The notes under the pieces are model-generated. The model searched no databases. It saw only the letters and a program-made list of their open reading frames with translations, and was not told the DNA's origin. A stretch of DNA of 64,000 nucleotides from the IMG/VR virus record IMGVR_UViG_3300047510_001118, positions 1 through 64,000 of that record; one strand, given 5' to 3'. Positions 15,017 to 22,410 of this stretch are shown in pieces (the first letter of the stretch is position 1; every line of letters begins with the position of its first letter). The DNA is from a virus. Both the position numbers and the translations under genes were made by a program.

Positions 15017-15532
15017 TTAACCATTCAATACTCTTGCCACGGCTGTGATCACTGCGGCAATACGTCCAATGTCACGAAGTTGTTCTACTGTGTAGCCCGC
15101 CTTCTTCAATGTTTCGTAGTGCGCCTTAACGCAGAAGTGACATTTGCCAACAATACTAGCCGAAAGAGCGTATGCTTCAAAACGTTCTTGTGTAGTACCA
15201 CCGTGTGTTGAGATAGCATTCATTCTCAACTGCGGAGGCAGTCCGCTCAAATTAGCGTCCTCGGCCATTTCAACGAATGGATACCAAACGTTGTTCATAG
15301 CCATTAGACTAGCGGCAGTGATTGCGGCTTCTGCTTCCTTTTGATCTGCGATCTGTGTCTGCATCCAAGTCCACAGTTTAGTGTTACCTGTGGCAAAAGC
15401 CGCGGCCAGTGCTACTGCTTCTGCTTCTTCCTGTGGAAGTGTACTTCTTTTAACTACAGCATCAATATTCAAACGAGTATCTTTGGCGTAGTCAGGAATA
15501 GTATCTTTGAGTTGATCTACCCATGCTGTCAT
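15017..15532 (-). CDS. ahpD: AhpD-like alkylhydroperoxidase
   Basis: 171 residues, the usual AhpD length. The active-site motif is visible as GKCHFCVKAH (about 129-138): two cysteines in CxxC and the downstream His. AhpD proteins reduce the oxidised peroxiredoxin AhpC or act as weak peroxidases. It follows AhpC two genes upstream with only an SGNH gene between, and its start overlaps that gene by 4 nt, so the three are coupled. This supports a phage-borne AhpC/AhpD peroxide defence (inference). Cytoplasmic, no signal peptide. Confidence 0.9.
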   Translation of the reverse strand: MTAWVDQLKDTIPDYAKDTRLNIDAVVKRSTLPQEEAEAVALAAAFATGNTKLWTWMQTQIADQKEAEAAITAASLMAMNNVWYPFVEMAEDANLSGLPPQLRMNAISTHGGTTQERFEAYALSASIVGKCHFCVKAHYETLKKAGYTVEQLRDIGRIAAVITAVARVLNG

Positions 15533-15951
15533 TGTGTGTCTCCTTTTGTATTTTTTGCTATTGATTTATAACCATTATAGGTTGGGTGTACGCCATCGGA
15601 ACTTAGAGAATGCTGTCTAGCATCAATGATAAAGTCATTGTATTTTTTAGCAACATTTTGAACTGCGATTCTTTTAGAATCTTTTATTGCCGGTACTATC
15701 CAATAGACTCTATCTGCTTTTACTAAATTTCTCAACGTGTCTAATTCTTCAAACGTATTAACGTTTTTTAGATCGTTTGATCCTAGACTTATAATGATAG
15801 TCTTGGCAGTGTTATTTCCTTTAGTGTGTAATACATGACGATTTACATAGTCATAACTGTTAATACCGCTTTTGGCATAGGTTACACATTCTTTACGAAT
15901 CTGTCCTACACCAACAGCAAGACTATCGCCTAGAATTAAACATTCTAGCAT
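15529..15951 (-). CDS. SGNH/GDSL hydrolase, small
   Basis: 140 residues. Block I is ILGDSLAVGVGQ (catalytic Ser), block III-like SLGSND carries the Asn, and block V is DGVHPTYNGY with the Asp-x-x-His pair, so the triad looks complete. It is shorter than typical SGNH esterases (about 200 aa). No signal peptide. It is wedged between ahpC and ahpD with 1-nt and 4-nt overlaps. The substrate is unknown; such enzymes cleave acyl or acetyl esters of lipids or glycans. Confidence 0.85.
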   Translation of the reverse strand: MLECLILGDSLAVGVGQIRKECVTYAKSGINSYDYVNRHVLHTKGNNTAKTIIISLGSNDLKNVNTFEELDTLRNLVKADRVYWIVPAIKDSKRIAVQNVAKKYNDFIIDARQHSLSSDGVHPTYNGYKSIAKNTKGDTQ

Positions 15952-16484
15952 TAGAGAGTCTCCCCTCCGATAGTACGATTACAAGCGCACTTCTCACCAG
16001 TTTGAAGTGCGTCTAGGATACGAAGTGTTTCGTCACTGCTACGACCAACGTTCAAGTTGTTGACAGTAACGTGTTGGATAACGTTGTCTGGATCAACGAT
16101 GAATGTGGCGCGAAGTGCGGCACCTGCTGGAGCATAGAAAACTCCTAATTGATCGATAAGACTTAACTCACCACGCTGTGTGTCAGCGAACTGAATATGT
16201 TTGATCTTCTTGAGATCTTCGTGTGAAGCCTGCCATGCTAGTTTACAGAACTCGTTGTCTGTAGATCCTGTGAGCAATACAGCATCACGATCAGCAAAGT
16301 CTTGAAATAGTTTATCGTAAGCAACGATTTCAGTTGGACATACAAATGTAAAGTCCTTTGGGTAGTAAGCAATTACTTTCCATTTACCCGCAAATGATTC
16401 TTCTGTGATTGTAAAGAAATCATCTTTACCTGGGTTGACGCCTGTGACGGCAAATTTTTCTAACTTATTACCTACTGTTTTCAT
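15951..16484 (-). CDS. ahpC: AhpC-type peroxiredoxin
   Basis: 177 residues, close to the 187 of typical AhpC. The peroxidatic cysteine lies in DFTFVCPTEI (about 44-53) and the resolving cysteine in the C-terminal EKCACNR. It reduces hydrogen and organic peroxides; the nearby AhpD could recycle it. The start follows AAGGAGAATTAA. The promoter at 16540-16569 faces it. It heads the AhpC-SGNH-AhpD transcript, which ends at 14974-15003. Confidence 0.95.
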   Translation of the reverse strand: MKTVGNKLEKFAVTGVNPGKDDFFTITEESFAGKWKVIAYYPKDFTFVCPTEIVAYDKLFQDFADRDAVLLTGSTDNEFCKLAWQASHEDLKKIKHIQFADTQRGELSLIDQLGVFYAPAGAALRATFIVDPDNVIQHVTVNNLNVGRSSDETLRILDALQTGEKCACNRTIGGETL

Positions 16485-16539
16485 TTAATTCTCCTTGTGT
16501 GTGTTTGAAAACCTAATTAGTGTTTCTACTAATGTCTAT

Positions 16540-16569
16540 ATTATATATCCTATTAAGATACGAAATCAA
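16540..16569 (-). promoter_or_regulatory. Promoter for the ahpC operon
   Basis: On the minus strand, TTGATT (16564-16569) and TATAAT (16540-16545) with an 18-bp spacer, 56 bp upstream of ahpC. Confidence 0.7.
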
Positions 16570-16621
16570 TAGATTTTTCCTAAATATTTTTTAATGACGC
16601 TTATAGGAAAAATCAATAATG

Positions 16622-17269
16622 TTAAAAAGTAGTTCCAACATTGAAAGTAGTTATGTTGTCATCTATAGGATCTTTAGTATAGAGATTGGCTACTCCTAAC
16701 ATTATGCCTTCATCGAGTTGATAGTTTAGTTCTGTACGATTACGAACATATTGTTGATCTGCCCAATCGATTAAAAATCTATTCACAAAAGTTACTCGCT
16801 TATCAATTTTATACGAAACCCATAGGGAATTAGTAATAACATCACTCCAACCCAAATTATGACTCATCTGTCCTACAGAAAATTCATTAGAGATTTTTGT
16901 TCGATCTGTTTTTAATAATTTGTATCCGTATCCAATGTTGACTGAAGTTCTATTTGAATCATTGCGTAATTCGTCGTAGTCATAACGCAACCAACCTATA
17001 GCATAACTTCTTTCATCTAAAGCATAATTTTCCTTGAATGAAAAATATCCTTCGTTACGTGCTCGTGTGTTATTTTTTTCGTTATACAGATAGATATAAT
17101 TGGCTTCTAGTACATGTTGCCATGACCCATATTCCTTTGAATGTTCAACAACCGTTGTAACTCCTATATTGGTATCTTTAACCATCTGTCCGCCAACTGT
17201 TACTTTGCCGGCGGCAAATACGGTAGGCAACAGAACAAATAACATTGTTCCTAGAATTACTTTTTTCAT
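16622..17269 (-). CDS. DUF481-like outer-membrane beta-barrel
   Basis: 215 residues. A signal peptide (MKKVILGTMLFVLLPTVFAA, cleavage after AxA-like FAA) is followed by alternating aromatic beta strands, and the protein ends in Phe (NVGTTF), the outer-membrane barrel signature. The pattern resembles the DUF481/YdiY family of proteobacteria. Its function is unknown; it would be inserted in the host outer membrane during infection. Upstream on the same strand lie a terminator (17284-17310) and the tmRNA locus. No obvious own promoter was found. Confidence 0.8.
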   Translation of the reverse strand: MKKVILGTMLFVLLPTVFAAGKVTVGGQMVKDTNIGVTTVVEHSKEYGSWQHVLEANYIYLYNEKNNTRARNEGYFSFKENYALDERSYAIGWLRYDYDELRNDSNRTSVNIGYGYKLLKTDRTKISNEFSVGQMSHNLGWSDVITNSLWVSYKIDKRVTFVNRFLIDWADQQYVRNRTELNYQLDEGIMLGVANLYTKDPIDDNITTFNVGTTF

Positions 17270-17283
17270 AAAAGTTCCTAAAA

Positions 17284-17310
17284 TAAAAAGGGCTGTATTT
17301 CTTCAGCCCT
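17284..17310 (-). terminator. Terminator just upstream of barrel gene
   Basis: On the minus strand AGGGCTG/CAGCCCT is followed by TTTTTATTTT, ending 15-20 nt before the barrel gene start. Position suggests either a second stop for the tmRNA transcript or an attenuator for the barrel gene. Confidence 0.75.
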
Positions 17311-17367
17311 AACTATGCATATTAACGCATTAGTAAACAAAACGTAAGTCTTTTTGGTGAAACTGAT

Positions 17368-17394
17368 AAAAGAAAAGGCTCCGAAGAGCCTTTT
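17368..17394 (-). terminator. Terminator of tmRNA coding piece
   Basis: On the minus strand AAAAGGCTC-TTCG-GAGCCTTTT with a UUCG-type loop is followed by CTTTT, directly after the tmRNA coding piece. Confidence 0.85.
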
Positions 17395-17396
17395 CA

Positions 17397-17599
17397 CTAT
17401 TTTGGGTTACAAGGTATAGTTACCCCGGAGCTGCAGTTTCTTAGGCTGCTAGTTCAAAACGCTTGCCTGTTACAGCGAAGTCAGTTTTGAAATACTCAAA
17501 TGTAGATGCGTTTGCATTTACTAGTTTTGCTTGATTAACGGTCATCGCCTACCGTGTTGCCTCTTTCGCTATCTCGCCATGTCGAAACCGGTCGGGCCC
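17397..17599 (-). ncRNA. ssrA: Two-piece tmRNA, coding piece (permuted ssrA)
   Basis: The 5' end GGGCCCGACCGGTTTCGAC carries the conserved tmRNA GGxUUCGAC motif. GGGCCCG pairs with CGGGTCC of the acceptor piece at 17689-17756 (7 pairs, one G-U). A tag frame runs 17515-17441: resume codon GCA, 24 sense codons, stop TAA. The peptide begins ANAST and ends FELAA; the Leu-Ala-Ala tail is the classic ClpXP degron. In normal ssrA the acceptor part lies at the 3' end; here it comes first, so the gene is circularly permuted as in some bacterial lineages. The exact 3' end is approximate; a terminator follows. Confidence 0.93.
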
Positions 17600-17600
17600 A

Positions 17601-17675
17601 TCATAAAAGGACTAGAGCAAATACTACGAGTACAACTACTACACCTATTCCTAGATGAGTTAGATCATCGTTCAT
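17601..17675 (-). CDS. 24-aa membrane peptide inside the tmRNA locus
   Basis: A 24-codon frame starting MNDDLTHLGIG and ending in an almost unbroken run of Val, Leu, Phe and Ala that would span a membrane. The ribosome site AAGGAGA lies 5 nt before the ATG. The frame occupies nearly all of the segment between the acceptor piece's CCA (17689) and the coding piece's 5' G (17599), ending 1 nt before that G. Translation would have to precede processing of the pre-tmRNA. Not recognised. It could be a small toxin-like or membrane-modulating peptide, or chance (less likely given the ribosome site and composition). Confidence 0.65.
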   Translation of the reverse strand: MNDDLTHLGIGVVVVLVVFALVLL

Positions 17676-17688
17676 ACTAATCTCCTTA

Positions 17689-17756
17689 TGGTGGACCCGG
17701 GGGGAATCGAACCCCCGTCCACAACGCCTTCACTACGAAGGAATTACAACAATACC
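17689..17756 (-). ncRNA. ssrA: Two-piece tmRNA, acceptor piece
   Basis: Contains a T arm (GGGGG-TTCGATT-CCCCC), the acceptor strand CGGGTCC, discriminator A and encoded CCA, plus a CCTTC/GAAGG hairpin near its start. A normal 5' half cannot precede it because the cold-shock gene's stop codon adjoins at 17757-17759. Its acceptor strand instead pairs with the coding piece 90 nt downstream. No promoter is seen between it and the cold-shock gene, so it is probably processed from the csp transcript (inference). Confidence 0.92.
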
Positions 17757-17960
17757 TTAGGCTGGCTGAATATTGCTAGCCTGTTGACCTTTCATGCCCA
17801 TAGTTACTTCAAACCTTACACTCTGTCCTTCTTGTAGGCTTTTGAAGCCACTTGACTGAATCTGTGAAAAGTGAGCAAATAAGTCTGCGCCACCATCGTC
17901 CGGTGTAATGAACCCAAAACCTTTGGCGTCGTTAAACCATTTTACTTTTCCTGTTACCAT
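17757..17960 (-). CDS. cspA: Cold-shock-domain RNA-binding protein
   Basis: 67 residues, the standard length of a single cold-shock domain. RNP1 is KGFGFI (about 13-18) and RNP2 LFAHF (about 27-31). The start follows AAGGAAAGAAAGTAAA. It binds single-stranded RNA or DNA, and in bacteria acts as an RNA chaperone or antiterminator. Its stop codon touches the tmRNA acceptor piece, so the two are probably one transcript. Confidence 0.95.
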   Translation of the reverse strand: MVTGKVKWFNDAKGFGFITPDDGGADLFAHFSQIQSSGFKSLQEGQSVRFEVTMGMKGQQASNIQPA

Positions 17961-18005
17961 TTTACTTTCTTTCCTTGTTGTTAAAAATATTTTTCTCTGT
18001 GTGTG

Positions 18006-18584
18006 TTAAACACCCGCCTTGACTAACTGTGATATAACCCAAGTTTTTGGGTCTAAATCAATTTTCCAAGAAGTTGGCTTGTTTCTCATATCTTGTTTGT
18101 AAACAATATTTATTTGGTCATGTGTTAGATTAACTTTGAATCCATCTGTTAGTTGTTCTAGATTTGCTTTGACAGTAGCATAATCTACAAATGCCACAGC
18201 AAAAGTACCTTTAACTTGTATAATCATCAAATGATCAAAGTCTTTATCTAAAGTAGTTCTTTGATTGCGGCTTTCGTAAACATTTTTTAATTTAATACTA
18301 ATGCTTTTACATGGCTTACCAGTTATTTTTGTAAACATAGGGTAATTGCCTGTTTTTACTTCTACTTCGCCGTTTGCCCAATCATTAAACTTTACATCGT
18401 AATCTCTCTCATCTGTCCAATCTATATTTTTGGCTGTGTTAGATAATTGCATAGCCGCAATGATAAATTTTTCTTTCATCATACGGTTAGTGGATTCGTC
18501 TAAAACTGTTTGATGAGATATATTATGACATGCTTCTGAAAACTTAGTTATGTCGACCCATTTAAGAAAATCTTTATAATCCAT
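18006..18584 (-). CDS. Possible PD-(D/E)XK nuclease-fold protein
   Basis: 192 residues with no signal peptide. An E-V-K core appears in DWANGEVEVKTG (about 68-79), preceded by acidic residues, which loosely fits the PD-(D/E)XK nuclease motif, but the assignment is weak. It is last in a minus-strand operon of small genes and its start overlaps the upstream 31-aa gene by 1 nt (TAATG). Otherwise unrecognised. Confidence 0.65.
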   Translation of the reverse strand: MDYKDFLKWVDITKFSEACHNISHQTVLDESTNRMMKEKFIIAAMQLSNTAKNIDWTDERDYDVKFNDWANGEVEVKTGNYPMFTKITGKPCKSISIKLKNVYESRNQRTTLDKDFDHLMIIQVKGTFAVAFVDYATVKANLEQLTDGFKVNLTHDQINIVYKQDMRNKPTSWKIDLDPKTWVISQLVKAGV

Positions 18585-18679
18585 TATTCGCCGTCCGGAA
18601 ATTTATCGTGCCAGTCTATTATCCACCATATAGCGAATCCTACAACTACAGCGATAACAATCCAAAACATCCAATTCAT
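18584..18679 (-). CDS. 31-aa single-pass membrane peptide
   Basis: Starts MNWMFWIVIAVVVGFAIWW, a clear transmembrane helix flanked by Trp, then a charged tail. ATGA overlap with the upstream DUF465-like gene and TAATG overlap with the downstream gene show translational coupling. Function unknown. Confidence 0.7.
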   Translation of the reverse strand: MNWMFWIVIAVVVGFAIWWIIDWHDKFPDGE

Positions 18680-18861
18680 ATTTCATTCAAATCTTTTTTA
18701 AATTTTTCAATTTCGTCTTTGAGTGCTAGTTTTTGCTTTTTTAAATGTAAAACTAAACGATCATCTTGGTAACGATTATATTCGTCTTGAATTATTTTAT
18801 CTAAATCGTCATGCTGTTTTTGTAAATGTTCAATATGCCGAGTTAGTTTTTCAATATTCAT
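18676..18861 (-). CDS. DUF465/YdcH-like helical protein
   Basis: 61 residues. The pattern HIEHLQKQHDDLDKII then LKKQKLALKDEIEKF matches the short helical-hairpin DUF465 (YdcH/SlyX-like) family, whose function is unknown. It sits in a run of coiled-coil genes, 1 nt from the upstream gene and ATGA-coupled to the membrane peptide downstream. Confidence 0.75.
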   Translation of the reverse strand: MNIEKLTRHIEHLQKQHDDLDKIIQDEYNRYQDDRLVLHLKKQKLALKDEIEKFKKDLNEI

Positions 18862-18862
18862 T

Positions 18863-19060
18863 TTAACCTCTACTAAGTTGTGACTTCATTGACTCCATAT
18901 CTGCTTTTAATCTAGCACGTTCTCTTTCCATATACTGAACAGTTTCGTACAGTTGTCTTACACGTTCTTCTAACTGTTGAACTTTACTTTCAAGATCATC
19001 AACTGACCTAGTCTGTTCTTTAATGGTTATTTTAACTTCCTCTGTGTAAGCCGGAATCAT
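18863..19060 (-). CDS. Small coiled-coil protein
   Basis: 65 residues. Regular heptads (about 17-60, for example LESKVQQLEERVRQLYETV) predict a continuous coiled coil. The start overlaps the upstream gene by 4 nt. Partner and function unknown; neighbours are similar helical proteins. Confidence 0.7.
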   Translation of the reverse strand: MIPAYTEEVKITIKEQTRSVDDLESKVQQLEERVRQLYETVQYMERERARLKADMESMKSQLSRG

Positions 19061-19425
19061 TCTACTGTTTCCTTCGTTTCCTCTTGAGGGGCTTTTTCTA
19101 ACTTAGGTGCTCTGGCTTCAAAGGCACTAATCAAATTTGCTCTAGCAGTTTGAACTAGTTTGTCTAGATCCTCTTCGCTGACTCTACCTCTAGTAAATTC
19201 TTTTAGTACATCAGCAAAGGCCGCTCCTACTACTGCAGCTACATCTGCTACTGAACCTACAGGTTGGCCTTCATTGTGTTTTACTAATGTAGCCACTCGA
19301 CCGTAGATAAAATGTTGAATATCTCGGTCAAGTGTAACTAATGGATCCGGGGTCGGATCGTTCATTAGATCTTTGAGCATATTAGCGAAAACTGCTATGT
19401 CGCGTTTACGTTCTTTTTTATCCAT
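19057..19425 (-). CDS. Hypothetical helical protein
   Basis: 122 residues, mostly helical, with a moderately hydrophobic Ala/Val segment (about 58-78, VGSVADVAAVVGAAFADVL) and an acidic C-terminus. ATG overlaps the stop of the histone-like gene by 1 nt. No motif recognised. Confidence 0.7.
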   Translation of the reverse strand: MDKKERKRDIAVFANMLKDLMNDPTPDPLVTLDRDIQHFIYGRVATLVKHNEGQPVGSVADVAAVVGAAFADVLKEFTRGRVSEEDLDKLVQTARANLISAFEARAPKLEKAPQEETKETVE

Positions 19426-19625
19426 TACTTACCTGCGGCATCTTTACGAGCATTCTTAACTGCGGTTACATCGTTGCGTACTTCTTTACAAAGTTTGGCT
19501 AACTCTTGTAAATGTTTACGAACACGAGTACCGGCAGCACCAACTTCCTTGTCGTAGAACTTTTCAAAGTCACCTTCCATTGCTTCTACGATTTTTTGGA
19601 AATCTCCAAATCTATTTGCTGACAT
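19425..19625 (-). CDS. Histone H1-like (Hc1-family) protein
   Basis: 66 residues. KFYDKEVGAAGTRVRKHLQE (about 22-41) and KLCKEVRNDVTAVKN match the Hc1 family, small DNA-binding proteins of chlamydiae, bacteroidetes and some phages. It could compact or mask phage or host DNA. The start follows AAGGAGAAATACT. It heads a coupled run of small genes. Confidence 0.8.
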   Translation of the reverse strand: MSANRFGDFQKIVEAMEGDFEKFYDKEVGAAGTRVRKHLQELAKLCKEVRNDVTAVKNARKDAAGK

Positions 19626-19655
19626 AGTATTTCTCCTTGTTAAATTGTTTATCTA

Positions 19656-20477
19656 TTATGTCCAAAGACTCTCACGAACTTTGATAAGACGGATCATCAT
19701 AGCCTCATCTTCTTTTTCGTAAGCGGCTTCAATCTTACGAAGTTCTTTGTGAGCCCGGTCACTTTGTTTTTTAAGTACAGGATCTTTTGGACTACTGAAG
19801 CTCAACTTACCACCGTTGGCTTCACGCTGTGCTTCACAGGCCGCACTCCATCCACTTGCTTCGTACGGGTCGGGACGATTACGATAGGTAACGGTCCACC
19901 ATGTATATAATTCTAAAATTTCTTTAGCGGCTTTGGCTTGATAAGTGGGTTCGGGTGTTTGACCTTCTTCACAGAATTCTGCGTTAGTTAAGGTCATTGC
20001 CCATTGTAGATGAGCAACGCCTGCTTCTGGACAGCGCCAAGTTCTCCAACGTAGCCAACCACTGCGCCACCAGGGCGGAGCATACTTTTTACGGGCTTCT
20101 TCATCCCACAGACAGGTATGCCAAGCCTGTTCTATTTCAACAAAATCAACGAGCTCATTAAAAAGACAAGGCAAAAAACGATTACCCACATCACGCCACT
20201 GACCTCGTTTAATGTCGGATGGGTGGGCAGTAAGACAATGAGTCCTAGTAACGTAGCGATTATTAATATAATAACGGATATCATTCAGTCTTTCTGGAAT
20301 CCAGCACCATACGTCTTGGATCTTGTCTAGTCCTTCTTCAGCAATCCACCAACGAATAGGATATGCTTGTTTAGCACGAGTTTCCCATTCGCCCCATTCT
20401 TCGGCAGTACCACACTTTAATTTTGTAGTACCACGAATCCAGTCAGCAAATTTTGTACAAGTCCAATAGTTTCTCAC
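19656..20477 (-). CDS. Trp-rich conserved-type hypothetical protein
   Basis: About 273 residues with an exceptional number of Trp (for example PPWWRSGWLRWRTWRCP), many Cys, and a charged C-terminal helix. The GTG at 20477 is preferred because AAGGAAT precedes it and it begins just after the upstream stop; an upstream ATG at 20498 would overlap that gene. No domain recognised. Aromatic-rich proteins of this size occur in other large phages (from memory). Confidence 0.7.
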   Translation of the reverse strand: MRNYWTCTKFADWIRGTTKLKCGTAEEWGEWETRAKQAYPIRWWIAEEGLDKIQDVWCWIPERLNDIRYYINNRYVTRTHCLTAHPSDIKRGQWRDVGNRFLPCLFNELVDFVEIEQAWHTCLWDEEARKKYAPPWWRSGWLRWRTWRCPEAGVAHLQWAMTLTNAEFCEEGQTPEPTYQAKAAKEILELYTWWTVTYRNRPDPYEASGWSAACEAQREANGGKLSFSSPKDPVLKKQSDRAHKELRKIEAAYEKEDEAMMIRLIKVRESLWT

Positions 20478-20478
20478 A

Positions 20479-21165
20479 TTATTCCTTACGACCGCCAAAT
20501 AACTGTAGTAGGCTTAAGAATAGATTAATAAAGTCTAAGTAAAGTGTTAGAGCACCGGCTACTTCCATTTTACCATCGTTGTCAAAACTGACCATTTCAC
20601 GGATCTTTTGTGTGTCGTAGGCAGTAAGGCCTAAAAACACAATCACAGCAATGGCGCTGATTACCATCTGCATAACTGTGCTACCAATAAAAATATTAAC
20701 GATACTAGCAATGATGATAGCGATAAGACCAATAAACATAAACTGTCCAATTGAGTCTAAATTCTTTTTAGTGAAGTAACCATAAAAACTCATTACCCCA
20801 AATAAAATAGCCGCACTCATAAATGCTGATACAATACTGCCCATATTGTAAACTACAAATATAGTAGCAAAACTTAATCCCATTAATGCGGCAAATCCGT
20901 GTAAGAAAATCTGTAAAGAAGATTTACTCATTTTCTCCATGCTAAAACTTACTGCTAAAATTGCGACCAGTGGAGCAAAAATTACTACCCACTTCATCGC
21001 ACCAGTAAAGAAAAATGCCATTAAACTGGCATTAGTTCCTACCAAGAAACTAACAATCATCGAAGTAAGCACTGCCAAACCCATATGGCCATATACTCTC
21101 GACATGGCCGAATTGATTTGTGATGCTGAACGATAAATTCCACCTGTATAACTTGTTCCAAACAT
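20479..21165 (-). CDS. Bax inhibitor-1/YccA family membrane protein
   Basis: 228 residues with about seven hydrophobic segments and the family's C-terminal GLTAYDTQKI(R)EM signature (about 178-189), followed by LTLYLDFINLFLSLLQLFG. In bacteria YccA interacts with the FtsH protease and related proteins form pH-sensitive channels. An inner-membrane protein; in a phage it may tune FtsH or membrane ion leakage (inference). The start follows AGGAGGTATCAAT, a very strong ribosome site. Confidence 0.93.
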   Translation of the reverse strand: MFGTSYTGGIYRSASQINSAMSRVYGHMGLAVLTSMIVSFLVGTNASLMAFFFTGAMKWVVIFAPLVAILAVSFSMEKMSKSSLQIFLHGFAALMGLSFATIFVVYNMGSIVSAFMSAAILFGVMSFYGYFTKKNLDSIGQFMFIGLIAIIIASIVNIFIGSTVMQMVISAIAVIVFLGLTAYDTQKIREMVSFDNDGKMEVAGALTLYLDFINLFLSLLQLFGGRKE

Positions 21166-21182
21166 ATTGATACCTCCTATGC

Positions 21183-21746
21183 TTATATTATATGATCTGC
21201 TACATTAAAGTCAACCACTTCTTGTGCCGTTAGGTAAACATCACTGGCTGGAAGCAGTTTTGATTTAATTTTGGTTTGATTTAGGCCTGTAGAATCTTTG
21301 AGTATGTCGATCATCTTTTGATTACAGATGTCGTTTTCTTTCATAGTGGCTTTGAGATCGTGATACTTGTCTTCCATAGTTTCTGTAAATTGGTGACACA
21401 TAAAACTAGTATTCTTACTGGCGTATCGTTGACCTTTATCTCCTGAGGTAAAAATCAAAAAAGCCGCACTCATACAAGAACCTATGGCCACTGTTCTAAT
21501 TACATGATGACTACTGCGCATCGTATCAATTAACGCAAACGCTTGATATAAATCTCCGCCTGTGCTGTTAATGTATAAAGTCAAAGTTTTTTCTTTTGAA
21601 TCTAAATTCTCATAAAGGATCCATTTTATAACATCACCGATAGAGTCTTCATCAATCTCTCCAAAGAGATAATGTATAGAATTTTCTAGTAGTCTAAGAT
21701 CTATTCTCTGTTCGGCATCAAATTCGTCAATCTTTTTCATCTTCAC
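21183..21746 (-). CDS. clpP: ClpP-like serine protease
   Basis: 187 residues, slightly shorter than cellular ClpP. The nucleophile lies in AIGSCMSAAF (about 93-102) and the catalytic His in FMCHQF (about 121-126); LYINSTGGDLYQAF is the typical substrate-groove strand. ClpP forms the proteolytic chamber used with ClpX or ClpA. A phage ClpS (37331-37645) and a phage tmRNA with an LAA-ending tag are in the same window. It could alternatively serve as a prohead protease, but those usually look different. Confidence 0.9.
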   Translation of the reverse strand: MKMKKIDEFDAEQRIDLRLLENSIHYLFGEIDEDSIGDVIKWILYENLDSKEKTLTLYINSTGGDLYQAFALIDTMRSSHHVIRTVAIGSCMSAAFLIFTSGDKGQRYASKNTSFMCHQFTETMEDKYHDLKATMKENDICNQKMIDILKDSTGLNQTKIKSKLLPASDVYLTAQEVVDFNVADHII

Positions 21747-22027
21747 TCCGGTATAAATTGTCCAAACCCGTTTTCCTGTAAATGAGTATAGACTTGGTCT
21801 TTGTCTATTTCTTCAAGATCTCTAACACTTTGAACAAAGGTTGTTATGCTGGTAGATCCTTGACTGTTTCTTGCTTCTACTAAAAACTGAAGCACATCGG
21901 CTAAGTGAGCCATAAAAATGAGCCCGTTTTCAGTATCTCCGTCTTCTAGCATTTTATATGCTCGTTCTGCTTGAACAGAACAGTATTCGAACATTTTAGA
22001 TTCGAATTTTTGAGTGTGTTGTGACAT
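21743..22027 (-). CDS. Hypothetical protein upstream of clpP
   Basis: 94 residues, helical and acidic, no membrane segment. It overlaps clpP by 4 nt and has its own near-consensus promoter at 22054-22081. Not recognised. The coupling suggests a role linked to ClpP, such as a regulator or adaptor, but nothing in the sequence proves this. Confidence 0.7.
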   Translation of the reverse strand: MSQHTQKFESKMFEYCSVQAERAYKMLEDGDTENGLIFMAHLADVLQFLVEARNSQGSTSITTFVQSVRDLEEIDKDQVYTHLQENGFGQFIPE

Positions 22028-22053
22028 GTTCCTATTGTGTTTAAAGTGCTAAC

Positions 22054-22081
22054 ATTATAGCACAGATATTTATCGTGTCAA
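22054..22081 (-). promoter_or_regulatory. Sigma-70-like promoter for clpP pair
   Basis: On the minus strand, TTGACA (22076-22081) and TATAAT (22054-22059), 16-bp spacer. Divergent from a late-like GATAAATA motif on the plus strand near 22098. Confidence 0.8.
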
Positions 22082-22128
22082 ATACTTATCTACTCAGATA
22101 AATACTTTTGAGCAAAAAGGAGCGTAAA

Positions 22129-22410
22129 ATGGGTGAATTTTTCAAATTAGTCGCAGAAGTTGGTTTTCCAATTGCGGCTGCACTAGCAGGCGGTTACTTC
22201 ATCTTCTTAACACTTAAACTAGTCTTAGGATCAGTTTTAAGCGCAGTCAAAGGACTCAGCGGAATAATCACAGCATTAGATAATCGTGTTAAAACAATGA
22301 ATCACGATGTGATCCGTATTGATGCTGTTGTGTCTAACGCTCTAGGTCTAAGACCCGATGTAGATCGTATTGCCCGTGCCGACGGTAAGAACGACGCGAG
22401 AAGAGATTAA
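22129..22410 (+). CDS. Small membrane protein, holin-like topology
   Basis: 93 residues: one strong transmembrane helix (about 9-40, GFPIAAALAGGYFIFLTL) then an amphipathic helix and a basic tail. The ATG after AAAGGAGCGTAAA was chosen. It resembles the 23073-23411 protein in layout (GFPI near the start, then a helical linker with D-x-D-x-I-R-(I/L)). Such a pair could be a holin and antiholin, but this is only topology. GATAAATA lies upstream, fitting late expression. Confidence 0.75.
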   Translation: MGEFFKLVAEVGFPIAAALAGGYFIFLTLKLVLGSVLSAVKGLSGIITALDNRVKTMNHDVIRIDAVVSNALGLRPDVDRIARADGKNDARRD

